Notes under the pieces: model-generated | Told to the model about the DNA's origin: nothing | Database searches by the model: none | What the model saw: only the letters and a program-made list of their open reading frames with translations | Source: Epiperipatus broadwayi | Lineage: Eukaryota; Onychophora; Udeonychophora; Euonychophora; Peripatidae | Assembly (NCBI GenBank): GCA_028023455.1 | Contig: JAQFVV010000014.1 | Coordinates: 5,076,280 to 5,140,279, forward strand | DNA length: 64,000 nucleotides | Direction of reading: 5' to 3' | Program-made: the position numbers and the translations under genes | Part shown: piece after piece, positions 13,901 through 25,147 of the stretch | How positions within the stretch are numbered: the stretch's first letter is position 1 | Layout: every line of letters begins with the position of its first letter

Positions 13901-15348
13901 GCATTAATTTATTAAATCTGATATTATATATTTATTATCTATTATATATCATAATATATAATGATAACAAATATTTGTATTCAAATTCTTTTAAAATATA
14001 TTTCATCATAACATTTTTTGCCATGCTAAATGTACTGCAGTGATAGATTGATAGACTCTGGATCTCAAAGTTCATGGATTGTGGCTTGAGCTTTGTTAGT
14101 TCATGTACATACATTTTTTTATAAACTTCTAAACAATAAGCCATATAATTATTTTTTATTACATTTATGAATAAAAGTTTACCATTTTTTAATCAATTTC
14201 AAATAATTTGGCACTACAAAAGTTAATACATTTATTTCATTAGCAAATAAATGATTTTTGTTTCATTGTCATGATGAATATAAAAAACAGAAGTACAAGC
14301 ATGCAATGAGACATACATAGTAAGAGCAGCAAACAATTTACTTATTTATTGTATAATCAATTATTTAAGAGATGAATCATATTGAAATTTAAGTATCTAA
14401 TTTTAGGAATAGCATAATTCTGTTTAATTGACCAGATACATTTCATTAATTTTCCTCAGTCATAAATCAATGTAAAAATTGTCCTGCATAGATTGGTGCA
14501 TTGGTGGAATGGCGGAATCTGAACTCCAGATCTGGGCTGTCATTTCTGATGCTCAAATTTGTTTGGAATTCCCAACCAATAAACCCATTTGATCATTTTA
14601 ATTTAAAAAAATAAAAAATAAAATCTCTAAGCCTGATTTATCTTATGAGTAAAATAATTGCTCGAGACAGTACTTGTTTAGACTATAAATAAAATTAGTC
14701 CAGTGAGAACTTTTTTCTTTCTAAATAAAAGAAGAAAATGTTTCTGCACAAGAATCATCTTGTACAAGAAATTCTACAGATTCAGGACATGTTAACATCC
14801 CAAAAATTCTTCTTTTTATCATTTTTTATAAATTGATAATGAAAAATGTTTAGCTATAGATCTTAGGACTTTCAAAAATATTCTTTGATTTTTTAAATAA
14901 ATTTTTAATATATTGAAATTCTATAATTTGTTTTTTAATGCCTGAAGAGGAGTGATTTATTAACAAATTATCTCACCATTAAAATGTCTATTTGCAATTC
15001 TGAGTAAGCATATATTTACTGAGATACAAGTTTAAATACATCCCTTTAGGTACTAAAAGACAAAATAAAATATAATCCTGGTATCCATAACATATGTAGA
15101 AGAAAATAAAAGCTGTCATTTAAACCATTCAATAACTAATATTTGAAAAAATACTGAAACATCAACATATTTCAAATTTCATCGAACTGACTTTGATATA
15201 TCAGATTCTCTAAAAATCAAATGATGAAAACTTTATAAATTAATAAAAATTATATATATTATACTTTTACTATACTTATGAATATATTACATATACATTA
15301 CATATGTATGTAAACTAAATTTATAGACAGTTGAAGTATGTGTATATA
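7989..15348. other. Dynein intron, left half: no genes seen
   Basis: This is A+T-rich intronic DNA. I see no exon, RNA gene or clear transposon coding sequence. A segment at about 10270-10620 has more G+C than its neighbours and may be an old unrecognised repeat. Around 12300-12660 a minus-strand frame of 82 codons is open but resembles nothing I know. Near 14490-14590 a G+C-richer patch is possibly an old SINE, too weak to call. Confidence 0.5.
11368..11541 (+). repeat. Direct repeat, two copies of about 46 bases
   Basis: Copies at about 11368-11413 and 11495-11541 share TATGCAAT-GATG-ACATT-CTACCATATATCA with a few differences. This is a local duplication inside the intron; its function is unknown. 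Confidence 0.55.
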
Positions 15349-16014
15349 TACACCTGGGTCTCATTTTATGCAGTAGACAGGTTCCCCAAAAACTCACACA
15401 AAAGAAATCACATAAAAATAGACTTAACTTACCTTGAAAAATGGGGGATACATACTGTAATTTTTTAAAAATCACATAAAAGCAAAGCAACAACATAAAA
15501 TTACATACTTTAAAATTCGAATAAAAAAAAAAGGAAATAAAATATGACTAATAAAAAATTTCGAATTTGAAAAAAATTAATACAAGACAAACTTTTTTTT
15601 ACTTTTTTAATTAACTACAGTATCTAATTTTAATCAAAACAATATGTTTTTATGTGTAATTTACAGTATTTTACATATTTCACACATGTACAGTATTTTA
15701 ATCATTATCAATATTTGAAGATATGCAAGTTCATTTGTAAACTAGTAAGACATCAGATTCATCACAAGAGGAAATACAACTAGTGCCAACTTCATTTTTT
15801 AATTGCTCTTAAAGTTCACTTGCCCAAACTAAAATGTTTTCCAATCACTGTTGATCTTTCCCATTTCACTAAGTAATCAAAAATTAAAATTTTTGTTTCC
15901 AAAGAAATTCATTTTCTTGGGTGTTTTTTCTTCTCCATTAGGGTAAACTAAAAGTTTAAAATAAAAATAAGAACTTTGATTTATGATAATAAAAACACAC
16001 CTACTTACCATTAT

Positions 16015-16217
16015 TGGGCAAAATTGAATTAAAACTAACAATTAAAAATTAAATTCTTGTTTTTGTTTTTAATTTTTTAATTTTCAATTCAGTTTAAAAA
16101 TCAATTTTCAATGTTTCACATCACATTAATTTCAGATCACATTACGTAATTTTTAAATTGTTACTTATAATTAAAAATCAGATTTTAATTTTTAATTGTC
16201 AAACTTAATTGTGCCCA
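16015..16217. repeat. MITE-like element, about 200 bp
   Basis: The ends form terminal inverted repeats: TGGGCAAAATTGAATT at the left pairs with AATTGTGCCCA at the right. Similarity continues inward through the ACAATTAAAAATTAAA blocks for roughly 40 bases. There is no coding sequence. It is nested in the TIR element 15349-16872. Confidence 0.55.
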
Positions 16218-16245
16218 CTGCTGTTCCTCACCTTTTAAAAATAAA

Positions 16246-16544
16246 CTTGCAGACACTAAATGATTAATTGATTACATACTCTTTTTTTAAAAAGCAAAAA
16301 TAGAATGTAATTTAAAATGCAAAAACAACAACATGCATAGTATATGCATCTATAATGTTTGAACAGGTTTACATTATAATCTTGTAAAATTTATTACTTG
16401 TGGACACTAAATGATTAATTGATTATGTACTCTTTTTTTAAAAAGCAAAAATAGAATATGATTTCAATTGCAAAAACAACAACATGCATAGTATAGGCAT
16501 CTATAACATTTGAACAGATTTACATTATAACCTTGTAAAATTTA
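16246..16544 (+). repeat. Tandem duplication, unit about 150 bp
   Basis: Two adjacent copies start at 16246 and 16397. They share GACACTAAATGATTAATTGA, a CTTTTTTTAAAAAGCAAAAATAG block, ACAACAACATGCATAGTAT, and a CTTGTAAAATTTA end. Scattered substitutions show the duplication is not recent. Confidence 0.8.
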
Positions 16545-16648
16545 ATGTGTGTATATAAAATGGGGAAATCCTGATTTCAAGTGAATTATGAACTTCTTTA
16601 TTGCATAAAATCTATTACAGCACTATTATAAAGCACTGAAAATATTGA

Positions 16649-16764
16649 AATTATTAGATGGAAGTCGAACTCCAATAATGTGCTATTACTTTAAATATGA
16701 TATGTGAGAAATTTATATCTAAAGTAATAGTGCATTATTGGAGTTCAACTTCTGACCTAATAAT
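16649..16764. repeat. Hairpin with arms of about 46 bases
   Basis: The left arm 16649-16695 is nearly the reverse complement of 16719-16764, centred on the paired GAACTCCAATAAT block, with a loop of about 23 bases. It could be the core of a small MITE or a transcribed hairpin. It resembles no known miRNA that I can name. Confidence 0.7.
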
Positions 16765-16980
16765 TTTTATCACATAAAAGAAAACCACATACAAAGATAT
16801 TAAGAAGAAACATGAATCACATAACTTCAAAATCGCATTAAAAAAATCCACATAAAAGGAAACCCGGGTGTATTTCCACTATAATTATTTAATGTTTACA
16901 TATACATATATATAATTGTAAAGCAAAAATAACTACATCCTACTCAGTTACATAGTGTCAAAAACCAATGAAAAAATAAA

Positions 16981-17010
16981 ATATATATATATATATATAT
17001 GTGTGTGTAT
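16981..17010. repeat. AT/GT microsatellite
   Basis: A run of AT dinucleotides passes into GTGTGTGT. Confidence 0.9.
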
Positions 17011-17116
17011 GGATGTGTGTGTGGGAGGGGGTGTAAATAAAATAAAATGTCTGTAATAAAAAAATTGTTATAATAAAAATAATGAATTATAATATTGATA
17101 CCACATTTTATAAATA

Positions 17117-17225
17117 AATATAATGAACTATAGAAGTACTTTCCATTATATTTGAATTTAAATGGTTTTAAATTAAAGAAGGTTAATAAGTTAACTGAAA
17201 GTACTTCTGTGATTTATTATATTTA
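17117..17225. repeat. Small palindromic MITE-like repeat
   Basis: The arms AATATAATGAACTATAGAAG and, on the other strand, AATATAATAAATCACAGAAG both continue into TACTTTC. About 24 of 28 positions match, and the arms flank a spacer of about 50 bases. No coding sequence. Confidence 0.55.
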
Positions 17226-17340
17226 ATTCTAAACTATATTATCACAATTATATATGTGTGAAGATGGAAGGATGTGTGGACACAACATAATGACAGTTTT
17301 GATATCTTTGTGCCCTTGTGCAGATACATTGTTATCTATT

Positions 17341-18298
17341 GTAATAATAATCAGCATTAAGCTAATGCACATGTGCTTTGTGGATTTTAACTATAAATGA
17401 ATACTCTCACTTTCCAAACACAAGATAAAGTCTTTGTGAAAAGATAGAATGAATCCATCTATCCTTTCAACCCAAACATTTAAGTATGGGCAAATCTTAA
17501 GTATTTGGAAATGAGAGCATTAAATGATCACTTTCAATTACCTTTACAATGCCTGAATGAATGATGCTTGCAAAATTTACTAGAATTTACAATATGTCAC
17601 TCTTAGTTGAAATTAAACATATGTAAGTAAGACATTTATTTTATATAGGGTGATGTTTTTTTTTTAAAACTGTAATAATAATCAGCGTTAAGCTAATGCA
17701 CATGCACTTTGTGGATTTTAACTATAAATGAATACTCTCACTTTACAAACAGAAGATAAAGTCTTTGGGAAAATAGAGAATTAATTCATCTATCCTTTCA
17801 ACTCAAATGTTTAAGTATGGGAAATCTTAAGTTTGGGTTGAAAGGATAGATGGATTCATTCTATCTTTTCACAAAGACTTTATCTTGGGTTTGGAAAGTG
17901 ACGGTATTCATTTATAGTTAAAATCCACAAAGCACATGTGCATTAGCTTAATGCTGATTATTATTATAGTTTAAAAAAAACATTTTGCTATATAAATATC
18001 TTATTTACATATGTTTAATTTCAACTAAGAATCACATATCGTAATTTCTAGTAAATTTCACAAGCATCATTCATTCAGGCATAGTAAAGGTAATTGAAAG
18101 TGATTGTTTAATATCTTCCCACTCTCATTTCTAAATACTTAACCTTTGCCATACTTAAACATTTGGGTTGAAATGATAGATAGATTAATTCTATCTTTTC
18201 ACAAAGACTTTATCTTGTGTTTGGAAAGTGAGAGTATTCATTTATAGTTAAAATCCACAAAGCGCATCTACATTAGCTTAATTCTGATTATTATTACA
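17341..18298. mobile_element. Foldback element, near-continuous palindrome of about 1 kb
   Basis: Bases 17341-17826 are nearly the reverse complement of 17834-18298, with almost no loop. Each arm is composite: an outer repeat of about 140 bases (R1, with CAGCATTAAGCTAATGCACA), a spacer of about 170 bases, and a second R1-like repeat next to the centre. The region thus holds four copies of the module, two in each direction. No transposase is seen. Such structures fit foldback DNA transposons or a MITE inverted duplication. Confidence 0.75.
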
Positions 18299-18740
18299 GT
18301 TTTTTTTTAAAAAAATTGCACAATATAAAATAAATATCTTATTGTTATCTATTATATAAATATTAGTCTTTTTTTATCAAAAAAGGTTTATTTATGCCAG
18401 GTTTTATCAAGAGGTGCATAATTTATAAATCAATATGCTCATATATAAAGAATTAAAGCAAAAAAATATATAGATATCAATGCTAATTGAAAATTTTCAA
18501 TTAGGTTAAAGTTTCTTAAGAGTCAGAAGATCTATCAAAGTCTATAAATTCTCATGTAATCTTGTAGGTCATTTCAGGTGCCAAACTCATGTCCCTCATT
18601 ATCTTCAATATATTTATGAGTTTGCTGAGGGTCAGTGCAATTGGTATCAAAGAGAAATGAGCACCTAATAATTCACATAGAATATGTTAAAAAAGTGGCA
18701 CACCTGACTATAGCAAAAATGCCTGTGTTAATTGCATGCA

Positions 18741-21677
18741 TTAAAGTTGTAATGAGTGGGCATTTTTCTCTGAACAAAGAATAAAATAGGTGTCCACATT
18801 AGTGCAATGCAGTACATGGATTGAAAATATGTTTGATGGTATCCTCTCCCTGATGGCATAATGAGCAAAATAGTCTAAAGATGAAAAATCCCTATTTACT
18901 GCCAGAAAGAAATTGGTGGGAAGGGCATTAAGCTTAACCTTGATAAGGAAATCAAAGTACTTCAACTCAAGCTGTCGTCATTTAAATTTTTTAATAAGGC
19001 CAAAATTAGAATGGTTGAAGACTGTACTATTGGGTGCATTGAGATCGTGAATTAGATGATATGCATCCCAATAGCATATTTTTGAAAGTTTTGATCCAGT
19101 AGGTGATGCAATAATTTTTGTAATGCCTTCTATTAATCCCAAAAACCAAGAGATTTGACAAGGTAGAGGAGTGTCAATAGGACCTATTTCAAATTGAGGC
19201 ATGAATAATGGAAAAACTAACTTTAACTTGTGTAATAGATTATATAAGCGCTGGAGCCAAAGTACTTGAAGTGAATGTAGCCCTAACCCATTTAATTAGG
19301 ATGGTCTTTGAATTTTATTGAGGCTAATTGCAATTGTTTTGTCCTTCCAGAAAAGTTGAGAACAAAGGGAATTGATACCATGAACAAATTTGCCAGTAAA
19401 TTTCACAAATGGCATGAATTATGCTATCCTGGGGAACAGCAACATGTTTAACAAAGCTATTTTCACATAGAGTGATATGTACGCCCTTGCAAGGGAATTG
19501 ATGATCTTTGTGGCTGCTGGGGAAATTGAGTTTTGTATGACTTTTTTCCTAGCTGATGGAGAAATATTAAACTGTAATCCCAGAAATTTATGAGACTTAG
19601 CTGAAAAGGGAGAGAGAATACTGTTCCCTGAGGATAGCCTCCTTGTGGAAGATTTGGCTAGATTAAAAGACAAACCTGACTCATTAGAAAAATTAATCAT
19701 GAGTTGCAACAGTCTAGGTATAAACTTGCATGATGGTAATAACACAACCAGGTCATCCATGTAGGCAATGAAGATAATATTTTTGTTTATTGATAGAATA
19801 AATAATCCAGGTAGGTTCTGTTTCAAGGATTTCAGTAGTGGATTCATATATAGGATGAAGATCAGGGCACTAAGAGAAGAGCCCTGTGGGATGGATTTGA
19901 TAGGCTTGAAATAGTTGATTTTCTCATTTAACAAAATCGCAATCTGTCTATTGTTTATGAGATTTGAAATTATGTTTATAATCCCAGTGGGAATATCCAA
20001 TCTGCCAAGAAGGGAGATAAGATGTTGAACTCACATGGAATTGAATGCCCCAATATCCAAATGGACCACTATTGGTTTGGATTTTCTAAACCTTCTGGTG
20101 CAGTAAACAATCAGATTAAAGAGCCTTAGGGCCTCCACAGTAGAAGAACCCTTCCTGGTGAACTGGAATTTTGAAATGGCATGCAGAACTTGTTCCAGGA
20201 TTTTATCTTTATCTATTGATTTGATCAATTTTATTAATAATGGTATCATTGAAATAGGTCTAAGGTTTTCAAAAGATGAGGAAAACATGTCACTCTTAAG
20301 AAATGGAACCATGATTATTGGATAAAGGCTCTCAATTTCTAGAGGCCTGGAGGTGAGAAGGTTAATCATTCCATAGATGATAGGAACCAAGAATGCCTCC
20401 AGGTGCTTAATCAAGAATTTAGGAATCTTATGGAGAACTGGATATATTCTATCCAGCATGGAGGCCAGCTTTTATCACACATCAGCCTCCAATATACTAT
20501 GAATCATGTCATCATGGTACATAGTTTCAACATGCTGAGAATAATAAGACATCTGCCAGCTTACTCCAATAGAAATTTAGGATCTGAATCATCAAGTTGT
20601 TTCCCATAAAGATACCATTCCCCACTCTAATTGCCAAGGGGTTTTAGACATGTTCTGGCAATGAAGAGTGCAATGTAGGTAACCCTTTGAAAAGTTATGA
20701 GGTTTTTCTAAAAATAACTTTGATCTCTTGGTTGCCAGATAATCAATCAGCCTTTGCTGGGTATCTGCATAAATTTACTTCATTGTAATCATAGATTGAA
20801 CAGAGTCTGGTGAAGGTGGCATCTCTTTCAATATTTTGTTAATGTCTTCCAACCTATGTAGCAAGGGGGGTCAGACCATTGTTTTTTTATGTAGAACACA
20901 TTGAGAGTGGTAAGGATGTTGACAAATGCAAACCAATCCTTAGCCAGATGAAATGTGAGAATACTGAAATTTTATTAAAGTAGATATACACTTCAGAAAT
21001 GATTGTCTCTGGAGTGGAAGATTTGAGTAAAATTCTTAGCATAGATTTCATCTGCGCACAGAGCTGTGGTGGCAAATTCAAAGATAGGAAAATCATGAGA
21101 GTTTGATGGTCCAAGAAGGAAACCAGTTACAGAGATGGATACAGGTAAAACTATAATTCAGGAGAGTAGTAAATTAAATCAATTATTGTGACATACTGTC
21201 TAGTGTAGTAAAAACATGCATCTGTCAGGAAGAAGCCTTGTGCACACATCAATTTGCAGTTTAGTAAATATATAAATTTTGAATTGAAATAATCATAATT
21301 TAAATTGAAATTGCCTAGTAACATGGTAAGGAATGGATTGATGTTTAGTGCAATATTAATTAATTGGATAACTCTATGAATCAAAGTAGTATCTTTTTTG
21401 AGATATACATAGGTGTTATTAAATTTGAATGAGTTGATTGCGATGGTGACAAAAATCAAGTTTTCAATCAGAAAGGTCACTTTAAAACATTGGATTATTG
21501 ATATGAAGGCAATGAGTAATGAAACCCTGGCAGTGGGATGGATAGCAATGGAATAATGAAGAGAACTAATTTTCTGTAATTTAGAAATGATTTCAGGGTT
21601 TGTATTAATGTGTAGCCTAGTTTCGAAAAAACAAACCTAGTGAAGAGACAAAAGACATATCCAGTGAGAGATGGCAT
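18741..21677 (-). pseudogene. Degenerate non-LTR (LINE) retrotransposon ORF2
   Basis: Read on the minus strand, the remains appear in LINE order. At 21480-21151 there is an endonuclease piece with LLGNFNLNYDY, resembling the GDFN motif. At 20459-20031 the N-terminal RT part has FENLRPISMIPLL, FTRKGSSTVEAL and VHLDIGAFNSM. At 20000-19419 the RT core has IPQGSSLSALIFILYMNPLL and the catalytic YMDDLVVL, where most LINEs have YADD. At 19202-18741 a C-terminal piece has KLNALPTNFF and VLHC, like the usual CCHC tail. Stops and frame changes separate the pieces, so it is dead. The clade is not established. It lies in the same orientation as the dynein gene. Confidence 0.8.
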
Positions 21678-23869
21678 CCACTCTCTAGGCAGAATTCAGG
21701 CCCCAAACATTAATGCCCACAAACTTAAGTTTCATAAAACAGTTCACAAATTAACAAAGAAGCAACTGGCAAATTAAAGAATTTGAATCAGAGAGTTGCC
21801 ACAAAAGAGGTCCTATTTGTTGTTAGAGACAACAACCATGTCTGTTCCATCCAAAACATTAATCCTTTGAGCCTGATCAGATGTAACATTAACTTGCTGT
21901 ATTTCAAATGGATCATGCTCACAAAAATCTGTTATCATGTTTGTAAAAGTAACATTACAAATGATTGCATGTAGAATTATTTTATAGTTTTAAATCAATT
22001 GCAAATTATTATAGACAGCTTGATAAAAAAACATAATAAATTGATATGTAAATTTATAGGTGGTTGTATGCGGGCATATATTGGGTTTATTTTTTTTAAA
22101 AAAGATGATTCAGAGATTTAATAAAACCATGAAACATTTTGTATTTATGTAAATTTTTAAAAAACCCAGTAAAATTATAAACTATGTAAAGAAGGGTAGA
22201 AAAGACACTAAGTTTTTATATGCATGCTAGTTTTTAAAAATAGAAAAATGTATCACATTTTATGATCTTTCAGATTTGCCTTCTGGAGGAGGCTTAATGA
22301 AATAAATTGCATTTTTCTAGTGATAAATTTGATGAAAAATCCAGATATTTTATTCAAAATTAAATAAGACTAACATCAAAAAATCTAGAGAATGGATTTT
22401 GAAGATCAGATACAATCACTTTATCTTTTCTTTCTCCTCACCATAAATAAAACTATGTGAAAAAATACATGTTTTTCATAATTAAATTTTGGTATTTGAA
22501 TACGAGATGTTTTGTAAAACATTCAATATAAATTAATACAAAGTTAATTAGATTATCCAATGCAATAATATTTTTTCAAACTAACAAAAAAAAATAATAT
22601 AAAAGATTTATGGCATTGGAATATAATGACTTTGCTATGAGGCAAAAGTATAAATAGCTCTGAAATCAACAGTAGATTAGTTTTGAATTAGAGAGGACAG
22701 CATTTCTGATTTAGTCTGGGAAAAGAAAAGAAAATGCTGATAAAGTAGAGTGTTGCTACTAGCAACAAAACATAAAAGATGAAAGTCAGCCAAAGAATAA
22801 GTCTGACACAGTAGCTGTTGTAACTTTATAAATAAGAAAAACCATTTGTTAAAATACATTACTACAGATTAAACTTGTTGAATAACTTCAAATTACTGAT
22901 TAATGTCTCAATGTTAAAAGTATTTTACAATACTCTATCTAATTCACAAATTATGATATTTGCTACCAAAAGAATATTTGCCATATGCAACTAAACAAAC
23001 AGAGGCATATCAGTTGAAAACTTGGAATTATGCACTTTTATCCAGATATGAACATTGTTTGGTTACAAGAAGAAAATGATGACATAAGGAAACTCAGCCA
23101 TAAGATCAACCATATATTTTTTATTTAGTGAGATCATTTCCATTGTCTATAATCATTGATGATCAAGGAATTTAATTAAAAATGTATGTGGCATGTAAAA
23201 TGCATATTTACAATATCCACAAAAATTATGGTAAAAAACATTTTATTATATAGTAAGAGTTTTCTTTTATATTTGAATATAAAGTTTTAGGATTAATATT
23301 AGTAAGGATTTCTGCAATTCATAATTACATTTAAATTTAATGTTTATTAATAACAATATTTTATATCTTATGATTTTATGGTAAACAGTATTTTCTTTAT
23401 TTATTTAAAATTGCTGTAAATATATCATTGTTATTTTATTAGCAAATTTAATTATTTTGCTGTTTAACCCATTCCAAATATTTACCATTAATATACTACT
23501 AAATCTGAGAAATCAGCAATTCCCTGGATGACATGCTGGGTAATGAATGTACTTTAAAAAAATGATGATTAGAGATAAAAATTCAACCAGAAGTGTTCTT
23601 TCTATAAAAAAAAAAAAGGGGGGGGGGGCATCTAATGTCATTTTAAATTGAACCTAAAAAGAAATTAAAAATGCTTTTGATGGCATAAGACTGAAATTAA
23701 TCTTTAGATTTCAAGTGTCATTTTTATCATCATCACCATAGTATTTAATATGTTTAATTTGAACCACTACATTTTGACATTGCAAGTATTGTCTGTAGAT
23801 ATTACTGTCACACTGTATATATAAATATAAAAGTTGAAATAATTTTATTGTATAAAAACTTTTGCTTAC
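21678..23869. other. Dynein intron: no genes seen
   Basis: A+T-rich, with only short chance ORFs. A TATAAATAG at about 22648 precedes a slightly more structured stretch to 22870, but nothing shows it to be a promoter. A homopolymer A/G run lies at 23608-23629. Confidence 0.5.
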
Positions 23870-23956
23870 CTCAATATCATCCAAAGTAGCTAATATTCTA
23901 TAAAATTGTTTTATTACTAATTCTAGAGTTTTGGCATAAGTAACAAAATTATCTTC
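23870..23956 (-). CDS. Dynein heavy chain exon (third in window)
   Basis: This is an 87-nt, 29-codon exon, phase 0 at both ends. The minus-strand acceptor is TTTCAG and the donor GTAAGC. The peptide begins EDNFVTYAKTLELVIKQFYR and ends LDDIE. This matches the conserved dynein segment after the LQ that ends the previous exon: acidic residues, an aromatic, then a helical stretch with FYRILATL, corresponding to the family's YHSVLxSL. The fit in position, phase and splice signals is strong evidence, although the exon is short. An inverted Penelope-like fragment begins about 90 bp upstream in the intron. Confidence 0.82.
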
Positions 23957-24044
23957 CTGAAAAAATTATATATATATAAACATTTTATCAATCATTTACA
24001 TATATTATATTTAATGTTTTCATGGTTGAATGATGTAGATAAAT

Positions 24045-25133
24045 GATTTTTTGGGTAAAACCATGTGTTATTTTTTATTATATACCGATATTTCGACAAA
24101 CTAGCATCCACCATTATCAAGGTAAACTCTTGAAAGAAAATTTGTTTGATCTCAAACTGCACCATGACTGAGTGTGAGATGAAGCATGAGAATCAGTTTT
24201 AAATAATTTAGTATTCAGAATATGAGGTTTATCAAAATGTATATTTCTCTTAGTTTTACCAACCATTAATTTAAAATCAATATTAGCAGACTGATAAAAT
24301 GAGAGGTTTCCATATGGCTGGAATATGTTGTGCTTCATCAGCCCTATTTAAACCAGTAGGTCTATTTAATATTTCAATTGATTCTCTCATGGTTCTCTCC
24401 AAATTAGCAAGCATTTTTGCATTGTCAAAGTCAGGTTTGTGACCAATTTCTAAAAAATGGGAAGTAAAAACTGATGTGTTAATTTTTTGATTAAAAGAAT
24501 AATGTTTCTTAATTCTGATATTTATTCCAAAATTTTTTTTTACATAAACCTAAAGACAGAATATTTTTAAAACACCGAGTTTATAAAATTTCATGTTTGC
24601 AGTGCTCAAGAATCTATGTAGGTCAGTCTAATAGACAAATAAATGTCAGAATTAAGGAACATAAAAATGCTTTTAATCAAAAAATTAACACATCAGTTTT
24701 TACTTCCCATTTTTTAGAAATTGGTCACAAACCTGAATTTGACAATGCAAAAATGCTTGCTAATTTGGAGAGATATGATTTGAGAACCACGAGAGAATCA
24801 ATTGAAATATTAAAGAGACCTACTGGTTTAAATAGGGCTGATGAAGCACATCATATTCCAGCCATATGGAAACCTCTTATTTTATCTGTCTTTTAATATT
24901 GACTTTGAATTAATGGTTGGTAAAACTAAGAAAAATATACATTTTGATAAATGTCATATTCTGAATACTAAATTTTTAAAACTGATTCTCATGCTTTGTC
25001 TCACACTCAGTCACATTACAATTTGAGATAGAACAAATTTTCTTTCAAGATTTTACCTTGATAATGGCGGATGCTAGTTCATCAAAATATCGGTGTATAA
25101 TAAAAAGTAACACATGGTTTTACCCCAAAAATC
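24045..25133. mobile_element. Penelope-like element fragment in head-to-head inverted arrangement
   Basis: The left arm 24045-24528 is nearly the reverse complement of 24631-25133, with about 100 bases between. The right arm reads, on plus, the end of a GIY-YIG endonuclease and then a 3' tail; the left arm has the same on minus. Outer ends carry TTGATAATGG, GGATGCTAG and AAATATCGG blocks next to AT-rich tails. Inverted terminal pieces of this kind are typical of Penelope-like retroelements. No reverse transcriptase is left, so it is a truncated insertion. Confidence 0.75.
24579..24893 (+). pseudogene. C-terminal GIY-YIG endonuclease domain of a Penelope-like element
   Basis: An open frame of about 105 codons starts within VYKISCLQCSRIYVGQSNRQ and continues INVRIKEH. 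C-x2-C followed by a Y-V-G variant of GIY, then R-x6-R-x-KEH, is the usual pattern of the endonuclease domain fused behind the RT in Penelope-like elements. It nicks target DNA during retrotransposition. It ends ADEAHHIPAIWKPL. There is no natural ATG, because the frame is the tail of a longer polyprotein whose RT is missing. A second, shorter and damaged copy lies inverted at 24045-24528. Confidence 0.8.
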
Positions 25134-25147
25134 ATATATATATATAT

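Larger units (their letters stand above)
15349..16872. mobile_element. Non-autonomous TIR DNA transposon, about 1.5 kb
   Basis: The left end (15349-15370) and the reverse complement of the right end (16851-16872) match at 19 of 22 positions, around TACACC[T/C]GGGT-TC-TTTTATG. TA at both outer edges fits a Tc1/mariner- or pogo-type TA target duplication. Subterminal copies of CACATAAAA(A/G) occur near 15411, 15474, 16771 and 16850. No transposase remains. Internally it carries a MITE-like repeat (16015-16217), a tandem duplication (16246-16544) and a hairpin (16649-16764). Superfamily assignment is inference. Confidence 0.6.

Noticed and set aside
14490-14600. tRNA gene or SINE suggested by GGTGGAATGGCGGAATCTGA
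   Set aside because: No convincing A/B box pair and no cloverleaf could be drawn.
17341-18298. CRISPR array, because of repeated units
   Set aside because: Units are about 140 bases, in opposite directions, in a eukaryotic intron.
22640-22870. Promoter or LTR suggested by TATAAATAG
   Set aside because: No matching repeat copy and no downstream gene.
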